A program made the position numbers and the translations under genes. Positions 36,587 through 46,480 of a DNA stretch of 64,000 nucleotides are shown piece by piece. Each line of letters begins with the position of its first letter. The stretch's first letter is position 1. The notes beneath the pieces were generated by a model that had not been told where the DNA came from, ran no database searches, and saw only the letters and a list, made by a program, of their open reading frames with translations. The stretch comes from Lycocorax pyrrhopterus obiensis (taxonomy: Eukaryota; Chordata; Aves; Passeriformes; Paradisaeidae), in contig JACSVZ010000007.1 of assembly GCA_014706295.1 (NCBI GenBank), positions 36,244,633 through 36,308,632 on the forward strand, read 5' to 3'.

Positions 36587-36959
36587 GTGCTCCAGCGGAG
36601 AAAATGTTCCCTTACAAGCGATCACGGGCAATGTTCATATCCGTGAGAGTGCTCCAGGCACTCTCCCTTTGTCTTCCCACTCCCCAAATTCCATGACTGT
36701 GTTCTGTATACGTGGATATTTACGTGCCGAAATCTCGGAATAGGGGCGGAAGTTTAAACGACTGATAAAACTGATGTGCTCAGCGTGCTCATCCTTTCGG
36801 GTGGGGGCAGGCGCGCTGGTGCGTGGGCAGGACCCGGGATGGGGCCCTCCGTGGACCGACTTGTTCTTCTTTTGCTGTCCTGATGTGGCGGAGGGAAAGA
36901 GCCACGGCTGATGTCCCACCCGGCGATGACTTTGACCCCTTTGCTCCTGCCATTTTTGA

Positions 36960-37620
36960 CCTCATGAAAATAATTAATTTTTTTTAATATACAGCAAGTT
37001 GAGTTTTCCGTGACGCTGTGCTTGGGACACCTCAGCGCAGGGGGCAGCGGTACTGAGCGCCTGTCTCTTTCGCGTCGCAGAAACCGACACCGGTGCAGGG
37101 AGACGAGCGCTCGCACACGCACAGCACACGCCGGCGGTGACTTGTGACAGATCCGCCGGCGTGTCGTGTTGCCCCGCGCAGACCTGTCCGGGGATGGCCC
37201 CGTGGGCGCCGCGGGGCACCGGTGGAGCTCCCCACGCTCTGCGCTGCGGAGAGCGGCATCCGCACTCGCGTATCTCCGGGACGGCAGGGCTCGGCGCCGC
37301 CAGACCCTGGCGCTTTCCCGGCGCCCGCGGGCCGCCGTGCCCTCACACGCGTGTCCGCGGGGCGCGGCGGGGCCCGGCGCGGCGGCGGCGGCGGCGCTGC
37401 GCCTCCCGCGGGCTGGGGGCGCTCTTGGCCCACGGGAGAGCCGCCCCTGCGGGCCGCGGGCACCGGCCGCACCGCGCACCGCGAGCCGCGAACCGCGGCG
37501 GCCGCTCGGGGCCTCTCCCACGGCCCGGCAACCCCCGCCCGGCGGTGAAACGGCGGCTTGCAGGCGGCGCTTGTACTCGCGGGGCCTGAGTCCGGGCCGC
37601 CTCCCTCCCCTCAGACAGGA
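36960..37620. promoter_or_regulatory. CpG island, about 6 kb downstream of FOXG1
   Basis: The densest CpG stretch outside the FOXG1 promoter is about 37140-37600, with GCGGCGGCGG clusters near 37380-37400. Both strands show long overlapping open frames (up to 297 codons) due to GC content. It could be a lncRNA promoter or a Polycomb-type island. No TATA box or exon is evident. Confidence 0.7.
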
Positions 37621-39196
37621 GGAAAGATCTGAAGTGTCCTTCTCCATACAGACTTAGCGTTGCGTTCTTCTAGCTGCCAACAGACAGATGTTGCCCGACG
37701 GAAAGGCGTTTAAAGTCCTCTTCCCAAGAGTTAGTCCAGGATGCTCCGATCCGGGAAAGGGATTGCTAAACTCACCTCTCGCTCCGCTGGAGCAAAACAA
37801 ACCAGCGAAAACTTGAAAAACAATAATAAAGAAAATAATTGAACTGCCAAAATAAACAAATAACCAAAGCAACAACTAGCAACCTCTCCTCCTCCCCCTC
37901 TTCAATACCTTGTAACAGAATACAGTATCAGGCTAGCGAATTAGACTCAAAGCGAGCGGATTTGCTACTCTCAATCGGGGAAATGAATGCAAAGTCCATT
38001 TCAAAGAATTATCTCTAGGGAGTCCTCCAAGTGTATTTGGGGTTATCCGTGATTTGAGAGGAAAGACTAAACGGGAGGGAGTCTGAGAAAAGCCTGCCAT
38101 TGTCACCCTACCCTAAGGTGAGTAAAGCATCCCTGTAAAGCTAGCTGCAAAGAACTGCTTAACCTAAGCCCGAGAGGTGAAACCTCTCCTCGCCCGGAGA
38201 TGCCTGACCAGGGAGCCTGAATTTCGAACTACAAAGGCGACACGAAGCCTGGGCTCTCTTGGGTTGATTTTTTTTTTTCCGCGGTGGGGAATTCAGAGCT
38301 CTTTACAAATGGTTTCACAGGGGCATCTTTTACAGGAAAGTAGAAACACGTGAAAGGAGCTCTTCCCCTTCGGGGCGCTCCCGGCAGCTCTCCCTTGACG
38401 GTGGCGGAGGAACAGGGTTTGCAGCGGCCGGCCGGCGGGGTAGACCTCGCCGAGCTCCCCATTGACTTGGAGGCCCTCCAAGCTAAGCGTTTGCCCTGCA
38501 CTGTTCGTTAGTGGAAGGAAGAGAACCCCCCTCCGTCGCCTCTCGACCCCACGCCCCCACCTTGCTTGCTTTTACTCAGAAATTATCTCAACTATTTAAT
38601 ATTAACTAGTCTGCTAAATTAATCATATCCAAGAGGAGACAAATACCTGCCAAAAAATCTGATCGAAGCCTGGCTATAGAGGAAAAAGAAGAACTCTTTC
38701 TCAGCCTTAGAACACAACCAGAAAAAAAAAAAAAGTTGTATTCTCATGAAAAATTGTGCACAATCTCATTGTGAAGAGTGGCATGTCCCAAAAGGATGCA
38801 ATAATTTCATAAATTAAATGCGGGTAATATTCACTGGTTACCAAACTCTTCTTTTGAATCAAAAATCTTGGTGATGTTGTAAGCTGCGTTTCACATCTTT
38901 TTATTCCCCTTGCAGGCCCAAACGCTTCTTCATCCTCACACCAATATATTTTCTAAGGGGGATGGTGGCTCCGATTAGACTTTTCACTAGACCCCGAACA
39001 AAATGAAGCTGGGACAGATTATTAGAGAGGTCTATGGCGGGGTATGGTTAAGCACATCACAGAATAATTTTTATATTTTATGCTATGGCTCATAGGCAAG
39101 TTCACAACACGCTGGTGATAAGTAAATCTCCTTTTAGACTTCTGAGCTGCACTTCTGATGGCGAGTGCATCTAGAGGACTCTAAATGCAGTCTAGG

Positions 39197-39225
39197 TTTT
39201 GTACCACACACACAGTGGTACAAAA
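39197..39225. repeat. Perfect 11-bp inverted repeat (hairpin)
   Basis: TTTTGTACCAC (39197-39207) and its exact reverse complement GTGGTACAAAA (39215-39225) are separated by seven bases of CA repeat. The stem does not extend further, so it is too short for a microRNA precursor. It could be a cruciform or a dimer-binding palindrome. Confidence 0.85.
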
Positions 39226-39539
39226 TGGCAAGGATATTTTTATTAGCATATAGTATACACACACTCATATGGGTTTATGAGGAAACAGATGAGAATTCTG
39301 CAAATAAAAATGGCATTGTTGCTTTATCAATGAACTTTTCCCTCTATATTTATCTTTCTATAGCTATATGTATACACGTGTATACACGTGTGTGTATATG
39401 CATGTATATATTTGTCTGATCTTTTCTGACTGTGAAGGTGTCATCTAGCACTCACAAGAAAAGGCAGCTCTTTTCTTGCTTGCTTGTTTATTCTGTTTGA
39501 GCAAAGTTGTTTGTTTTGCTGGGAAGTGTAAGTTGCCTT

Positions 39540-39900
39540 TAGTTATGTCATCACTGTCATTTGCATTTAGGTGGAAGAGTAGGACTTATTACCTCTATTT
39601 TTATTACTAAATCAGTGAAGGTAAAAGTACTAATAATTAAATACAGATCTCTGATTGCAGGTTGGAACAGCAAAATCGATTGTCTCTTCATCAATAAGAC
39701 AAGTGTTGAGTAGCTTGCTATTGATTAGTATGTGTATTTATGCAGATCTTTAGGTATTTGCTTACATATTTCGGGTTCTTTGTCTGCTAATTATTATACC
39801 AGATTGGTTTGAAAGAAAGAGCTTAGACTGGGAAACACACTTGACAGATCCATTCTTAGCTAACCTGATAGTGGATTATTGCAATCCAATAAGTTTAACA
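39540..39900. promoter_or_regulatory. Candidate conserved block with a POU octamer
   Basis: Non-repetitive AT-rich sequence with an exact octamer ATTTGCAT (39559-39566), TAATAATTAAAT near 39631, an ATTGATTAG near 39720, and ATCGATT and CTAATTATTAT motifs. No ORF is present. It is a possible neural enhancer by texture only. Confidence 0.3.
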
Positions 39901-40479
39901 AATTACTTATACGTGCTTGCCTTTCGAGCAATTAGGAAACCGTTTCAGATTAAAATCCCTTGTTGCATTCGGGGTCGGTTCATTTAAATAAAGGGGCATT
40001 ATGTTTAGATATGTTCCAAATGAAAAATGGGTTTCTGGATCCGCAGAGGCTGAACAGGAGTTGATGTGTGCTTCGCCTTCCGGGCCCTTGGCTTCCTTTG
40101 TAAGTGTAAAACACCTTCCCAGCAACAGAGTGGCCCCTGGGGTTTCCTCATAGATGGAATGTAAGGATTGGAGGTAATCTGAATATCGAAATCAGGAATC
40201 GATATATTAAAAGAAAAAAGCCTACCGAACCATACAAAACAAAACAGAAGGATCGGCATCCAAATATCAGAGTGCTCAAAGCAGGCGGCATTTTGTCTTG
40301 CTTTTTTTGCTTAATGATTTAATCGGTCCAAAAGGAATCGCCCCAGCCTCTCTGCTAAAAGGCCTATTTTCCAGCCATCCCCTCTCAGGACCCCAGAAGG
40401 CTGACATTTTGATCTATTTTTTTAACACGCTTTTCCAGCCGACACCCGCATTTTCTTTCGCAGCCGTTCCGGGTAGGGC

Positions 40480-40760
40480 TCTGCTTTATCAATATCTTCC
40501 CCGCTCCCTTTCGGCTGTGCCGACGCAGGCACCTCGGCGGCGGGGAGCGAGCTCGGGATCAGGGCTAGCTGGCGGGGGCCGGTGTGAGAGCCAGGTGCAG
40601 GGAGGGCAGGCGGCCTCCGCAGGGCCCACGCCGGCCGCGCTGCCCCGCGGGGCGCAGCCCCCGCCGCCCTGGCCGCCGCTTGCCCGGGGAGCGGCGCGGC
40701 GGGAGCCCGAGCCACGGGCTGGGAAGCGGAACAGGACCCGCGCGCCGTGCTGAGCAAGTG
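40480..40760. promoter_or_regulatory. Small CpG island, about 9 kb downstream of FOXG1
   Basis: A compact GC-rich and CpG-dense stretch, with its core at about 40530-40745, bounded sharply by AT-rich sequence. Open frames on both strands are GC by-products. Confidence 0.65.
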
Positions 40761-42285
40761 TTGAGCCCTTCTTCACTTATCTTCCTCGGCTTTTGCGTTC
40801 GGCAAGTTTTGTTGGGGAGGGGGGAGGATTTTTTTTCCTCCTTCTTTTACGTCCAGGAACTGGTGCTTTACAACCTGTAGAGATAAGACAGCCTCGCATC
40901 AGATGATCACAGAGATAAGTAATCTCTCCCCTCGGCCAGTGGTATAGCTGACCGTATGCTCTTGAATCTTAGAGCTCTAAGTCTTTCCTGTGAATGAACG
41001 AGAAAACACTCGACAGGTCGTGAATAATCGTTTTAATGAGTGTGTAAAAGCGTGCGACGGGGTGCACGGAGCTGTCGGGTTAAACAAACAACTTGTACCC
41101 TGACGAAATCCGATTGTTAAAGTGCAAAGTGGTGTCAGTCCAATTTCCATCCCAGTTCTAAAAACCACAGATCTAAGTCGCGGGAGTCCAATTTTCCCCA
41201 TTAAGAAAAATAACAATATTTTCTGAACGTAAGTGCGATCGTCCCTAATGTTAGCCTTTGGCGAAAAAAGACCAGTTGCATATCAGAGGTACCAATGCTA
41301 TTTTTATTATATTTTGCCATTTTTAAAGACGATAGTTAAAAAGTGTGTATTTGACATTTTCCTAGATATTATCGGATCAATGCTGTAAATATTTTCCTTT
41401 TTTGTGTGTCCGTCGCCTCCCTCTCCGTATGTTTTTTTTTTTTTTTTCACAGATCACTGGAGGCAAACATCGAATTAATTGGATCTCAATGACTGAGGTT
41501 GGTAACTTTGTATTGAACTAAGGTTATCTCTGTCATATTGTTCAGGTGTTTACAAGACATTTTAGGAGTTTCTAGAACAGGTAAATCCTGACAATACATA
41601 CAATAAAATTAAAAGTTATAATATATACTCCAAATCCAAGTTATACTACCCCTGTGTAGGGAGGTAACACTCTGTGTCTGTAATAACCTATCTAGAGATT
41701 ATAAATTCTAGGAAAAAAAATGGAGGTTTTTTTTTTTTAAAGCCTGACATCGGAATAACCAGGTCCGTTTCCTGTACAACTAGAGGGCCTTCCTTGCACT
41801 ATTTTATAAATGCAAATACCACTCTTCTAAGTCCATTGATTATTTTTTCAAGGTTAGTAATGACGCATATTCCTAATGTTTATTGTTGCTAAAGACTTTC
41901 AGACCGACTGCAGGTCTGGCACTTTCTATGAAGAGTCATTTTCAGATGTGTCCTCCCTTTCTTTGAAAATACCGGCTTGAGCAAAGTGAGGTGTGGCAAG
42001 GCAACCCCAGCTGGAAACCAAGCCTTTTTAAAGTTTCTCCGCTCTTCCAACTAATACTCAATTTTTCAAAAATAACATGACATTGGAAAGTGAACTATAT
42101 GACAAGATGTATTACCAGTCTAGAGACATAATGGGGACCCAATGCAGTGGCATGAATGTGAAATATACTTTTGATACTTGTGGAAGTCAAATCCGGCCAT
42201 TCATGGACTAGATAGGAGTGTCCATATGGCTTTGGTCTCAAACTGGTTTCCAGCGTTCATAGCATTTTGAGTTAAAAGATAGTTT

Positions 42286-42482
42286 CTGGGTTTGGTTTGG
42301 GGCTGGGTGTTTGGGTTTGGTTTTTTTTTTTTGTTTTGTTCTGGCTTTGATTTTTTTGTGGGTTTTTGGGTTTTGGCTTGGAGTTTTTGGGGGGTTTTTT
42401 TGTGGGGTTTTTTTTGTTTGGTTGGGTTTTTTTTGGTTGGTTAATTGGTTACTTGGTTGGTTGGCTGGTTTGGGGGTTTTTT
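42286..42482. repeat. G/T-rich low-complexity tract
   Basis: Nearly 200 bases of G and T on the + strand, built from variants of GGTTTTTT, GGGTTT and TTGGTTGG. The ORFs over it (Gly/Phe/Leu/Val/Trp-rich on +, Lys/Pro/Asn/Thr-rich on -) are artefacts of this composition. Confidence 0.85.
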
Positions 42483-43667
42483 TCCTCACAAAGACAGTTC
42501 TGTGTTGCCGTTTAGAAAAGATGTAGTCATTGAGAACAGATATCAGCGAATTTCGTGTTCCCAAGAGTGGCAGAATTGTCTTTGTATACCTTCCTCTGAG
42601 ACTGGTGATAGAAAGCAAAGAGAGAAACACGTAAAGAGAGGGAGAGAGGGGAAGAAGGGGAAAAAAGACAACTCAGCCCCGCTGGATTAGGTAGCAGATC
42701 TATAACTAATGAACCATATGATCATATAACAGTATTTAACAAGCATCTGATGAATGTTCTGGGCATTTTCAAACATGGCTTTGTTCAGACTATATGACTT
42801 GAAACACATCGTTTCCCGGACCAGTGTGAATGCTGGAGACTCAAAACCAAAATATGCCCACTGTTTTCTTTAACTCCCTACGTGAGAAGAAAAGGGACAT
42901 AGGTTCAATCCCACTCGGGAAAGAGAGAGGAGAATGAAAGACAAAGCACAAGGACATATGCCTTCTGAGCACAACAGGACAGAAGTCTGCACCCTGAGAG
43001 CTAGGGAACATTTCTCATCCCCCTGAAAGACTAATGCCCTCCTCCTGCAACTGCAATTTCCTTTGCAACAAAACCATGCATAAAATGGGCACGGTGGATA
43101 GTAAAGACCTATCAGCTTCCTGCTGCAGTTCTAATAAATAGAATTCTAAATGTTTAAAACACTCTATCTGTCACATTCACAAGATAGGTACTGTAAATTC
43201 CTGTTGAAGATATACAAACAGAGATCCAAGAGGTTGCCTCTGTTTTTGTATCTCTCTCTCACAAGAAATGCACTATCAAAACATTAATTATATTTGAAAG
43301 GGAACAGATTATTTGTTTGAGAAAGAATTACATTCTTGAATTTATATTCCACGCAGACCTCTCCTCCTGTCTGCTGAGAGGGTTGAACTGTAAATCTGTC
43401 TCAAATTATTTACCCCTAAAATGTAAGTAGGTGTGTCACATTAGAGTACTAGAGAGATAGGAGATAATCTGTAGGTGCTTTTAGACACCTCTGTGGGATG
43501 GGTCGTTAGGGAATGTCGAAATGAACACGAAATTGCAAATCTAACATGTGAAGAACATACACGGTTGTTCTTTGACAATGAAAATACAAACACACGTAGA
43601 CACGCAGAGTTGAACCTAGTTAGTTATTAAACACGGTGACTCATGGGAGTTTGGGCTCGCAGCTCCT

Positions 43668-43778
43668 TTTTGTTTAGTTGGTTTTGCTTTGGTGGGTTTT
43701 TTTGGTTGTTGTTTTTTGTTTTGGTTTTTTTGTTTTGGTTTGGTTTGGGGTTTTTTTGGTTTGTTTTTTTTTTTTTAA
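43668..43778. repeat. G/T-rich low-complexity tract
   Basis: About 110 bases of GTTTTGGTTTGG-like sequence ending in a T12 run. It is of the same class as the tracts at 34120 and 42286. Confidence 0.85.
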
Positions 43779-44555
43779 TGCTTTAATGGACATCTCGCGG
43801 TAGCCGATAGTTGAAAAGCTACTAACCGTGTGATGAGTCATCACTTAAGTCACGAGCAATCTCTTAAAGATTGTACCTTCTTTCATGCTTTAAAAAAATA
43901 CTAATAAAAAGGTTAAATAGATGCCCTGATACCTTTACCTTTCTTCTGAGAAAAATAGTGATTTAGTGGGACTTTATTAGGAGGTCTTGAACAACTCTCC
44001 CCGATGCCTGCTTTTTCCACTCTCCGCTAACCAGACCTTCAGCATTTCCTAACATACCTTCAGACGCCGTTGGCTATCTCAGAAGCATCGTTCTCCAGCA
44101 TTGCAAGTTTTTTGACAGGAACTGAAGTGAACAGATCGGTCAGAAAAGTTTTTTGGTGCTGTCGTGTCATGCTTGGGGAAATTCGTCACTGAATCAGTGC
44201 CTTTAACTTGGGACCCGGGGAAGCTGCTTTAGCATCAGGTTCTGCAGAGCTGAGCCCTTTTCTCTGTTCCTGTACTTCTTGAGCCCTGGGAAACCCAAGC
44301 CATGGGGCCTGAAGGGCGGTCGCAGGGAGCACGGGAAGGTGGGGGTGGGCGGACTTTTCTGCCTTGGATGTGCCTGGGATGTGCTCTCTCCCTGATTAGG
44401 TATCTGTGGAGGAAGAAGGTGACGTGACGAGAAAAGCCTGACAGCCAAAGTGGGAACTGTCCAGGAGAAGGATCCGTGATGAATGAGGTCTGCGAAGTCA
44501 TGATGCGCAAGCAGCTCAGGACAGTGTACTGGCATCAAATGCCGGTTTTTGTTCG

Positions 44556-44975
44556 CTAGAACCAAAAAGAAAAATGGGGGCGGGAGGGGGGGGGTGAAGG
44601 CGGGGTGGGAGAGGGGGATCCTGGCGAGGGGGTCAGTGAGGATTGGGAGTGAGAGGTCGGAGAAGTTAGTGGCTGTAGTGTTAGCATGAGTTCATCGTCT
44701 CCTCGGGAGAAGGAGAAGCTGCGTTTGTCAAACGGGCTAGAGCACTGACGAGAGGCGGAGGCGCCATCGCAGCGCTCCGACACGCGGCTGTGAAATCTGG
44801 ATCCCGGCCGATTCGAGGGACAGTACTTAACAAAATAATCGGTCCCAAAATCTTCCAGCCAGGTGTCCGAGGTTAAGCCAGGCTCTTCGGTAATCGCCGA
44901 CTCATCGTAGGGAACAAATTCTGCCCCGGAGCAGGGGGTAGGATGGGAAAGGCGGTTGCGAAGTCGGAGAGACAT
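44556..44975 (-). CDS. Unrecognised 139-codon ORF, tentative
   Basis: A minus-strand ATG (G at -3) opens 139 codons, with an in-frame TGA 15 codons upstream (45018-45020). Residues 1-97 have a mixed, protein-like composition with acidic and aromatic residues (for example TWLEDFGTDYFVKYCP at about 38-53), and C or G ends roughly 60 percent of codons. Residues 98-136 are a Ser/Thr/Pro-rich tail produced by a G-rich tract on the + strand. There is no signal peptide, membrane segment or domain I recognise, and no identifiable promoter. It could be a lineage-specific small protein, an exon of an unknown gene, an ORF within a noncoding RNA, or chance. I list it because its first 97 codons look more like coding sequence than any other non-FOXG1 frame here. 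Confidence 0.25.
   Translation of the reverse strand: MSLRLRNRLSHPTPCSGAEFVPYDESAITEEPGLTSDTWLEDFGTDYFVKYCPSNRPGSRFHSRVSERCDGASASRQCSSPFDKRSFSFSRGDDELMLTLQPLTSPTSHSQSSLTPSPGSPSPTPPSPPPSRPHFSFWF
44574..44650. repeat. G-rich tract with quadruplex potential
   Basis: At least five runs of four or more G residues within about 75 bases on the + strand. The tract meets the usual G-quadruplex pattern. Confidence 0.75.
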
Positions 44976-46235
44976 TACTACATAAACTAAAATACTGCTA
45001 AAATTGCAAACATTATTTCATTCCTGGAGTAATTTCGTGCAGAACTGGAGCTTCTTCCTCGGGTTTGGCGGGAAAGGCTGTGGTGGACGAACCTGTAACT
45101 TCTTCAATTGTTTTTGACCGTGCACTGTATTGCCATGATGCCAATAAACGCTTTAAACGCGTCTTACTAGCGGCCATCAGATGCTCCAGCCCCTCAGCCC
45201 CGGTCTAAACGAGATCTGGCCCGGTCCGGGACTGCTGGGTCGCTCCCTACCTTCGGGTGCTCTCGGTGCTCTGGGAAAATGTGGCTGGGTGGGCCGGGGT
45301 CTGTTACACTGACCTCTGGGTTTTCTTTCCTCGGAGGGGCCAGTCTTGGCTTGCAAGGGGTCGCAGAGGCAAGGGCTCGCTTCGTGTCAGCGGGTTCAGG
45401 ATTTCAGGACTTTTGAGTTTAGCGGCCGGAGACAAGCCCGCCTGATTTTTGCCGGACTTAGTGTCTGCCTACGAGGAGACACAGCTCTCCCAGGCACGGA
45501 TTCCCTGGTGGGTAGCATGGCCCGTATCGCTCACGCTTTCAGTAAATGCCAGCAGATGGATGCAATTAAACCTCGGCGGTGCCCCGTGGCCGGACACCGA
45601 TCCAGGGTGTGAGAGGGCTGGCCACTATGCAGTGCCTATGGGCTGGTGTTCACCGCCGACAGCTGTAACAGGGAGGAGGAACGAAACATGGGTGCTACCA
45701 ACTTTCCCGTCCCACAGCAGCAAGGCGAGCACGGCAGGACCCCAAAGGCTCATGAGAGAAAAGGCCAGAAAAAAACAACAACAGCAAAAAAAAAGCAGTA
45801 CGCACGTATTGGGAGAATTCAAATATCTATGTAATGTTATTAAAAATAATAAAATCCCGGCAAAACAACGGCTCTCTTATAAAGGAAATCTGAGGAGCGC
45901 AGCGAGCTAAGTGAAAGCTCTGTTTTCAAGGCAAGGCAGGATTAGTTCCCTGCACATAATAGCCAGTGTGTAGGAATTGCAAATGAACATCACCAGCAGT
46001 GCTGGAGTTACCCTTCTTAAATTAATATCGAGCTGGCTTCCCTGCACAACCTGCAAATAACAGACATTTCTCAGCTTTCGCGGGGAATAAAGATTGAAAC
46101 AAACCTATATTTATATTTTCCCCTAGTTTAATCCAAGAAACTCCTTTCCCTGGGTAGGCAGTCAGCAGTGGAGGAATGTGGGATAACGGCCCCCCGACCT
46201 GTTTTGCGGGTTAAAAAACCCACCAACAAAGCAGC
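44976..46235. other. Gene-free, moderately CpG-containing stretch
   Basis: Intermediate GC with scattered CpGs (45000-45650) and a short A/CAA-rich stretch near 45770-45796. The frames here (up to 153 codons) have no recognisable domain. Confidence 0.5.
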
Positions 46236-46480
46236 ACCAAAGCCCCGAACGGTGCCCGACGCCCGCACAGACAGGGGTAAGCACCATCTCCGGCTCGGCG
46301 GCGGCGGGCTCCGCTGCCTGAGCCGGCCCCGCCGCCGGGAAGCTCCGCGTCGGCAGCGGGGCCGGGCGCCGCAGCCCTGCCCGGGGCTCGCCCCGCGGAG
46401 CGGGGCCCCCTCGGCTGCGCTCCGTGTGCCAACCGCGGGCGCGGGCCCCAGCACCCCGGCTGAACCCAGTCCTCCATCCC
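46236..46480. promoter_or_regulatory. Small CpG island, about 15 kb downstream of FOXG1
   Basis: A GC- and CpG-dense core, including CGGCGGCGGG near 46297 and GCCCCGCCGCC near 46325, flanked by ordinary sequence. It is the most distal downstream island in the window. Confidence 0.65.

Larger units (their letters stand above)
31568..36950. other. Gene-free downstream flank
   Basis: Contains TATG/CATA simple DNA near 31854-31893, an A23 run at about 32411-32433, a G/T tract (34120-34250), a C10 run near 35332 and a T run near 35820-35836. Two repeat-free blocks (32560-32910 and 34380-35250) look regulatory. One 162-codon plus-strand ORF (36098-36586) is listed separately as a weak candidate. 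No known gene was recognised. Confidence 0.55.
37621..40480. other. Gene-free stretch between downstream islands
   Basis: AT-rich after about 38560, with short homopolymers near 38266 and 38720. It contains a perfect 11-bp inverted repeat (39197-39225), two nearby CACGTG E-boxes (39375-39380, 39385-39390) and a TATG-rich simple stretch (39360-39415). No gene was recognised. Confidence 0.55.
40761..44555. other. Gene-free stretch with T runs and G/T tracts
   Basis: Contains T17 at about 41431-41447, a T run near 41728, and two G/T-rich tracts listed separately. The block 41280-41400 is AT-rich and non-repetitive and may be regulatory. No exon was recognised. Confidence 0.55.

Noticed and set aside
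36754..37647. 297-codon minus-strand ORF
   Set aside because: Spans the downstream CpG island with many overlapping frames on both strands. No domain or coding-like composition.
42238..42630. Lys/Pro/Asn/Thr-rich minus-strand ORF and Gly/Phe/Trp-rich plus-strand ORF
   Set aside because: Both are produced by the G/T low-complexity tract.
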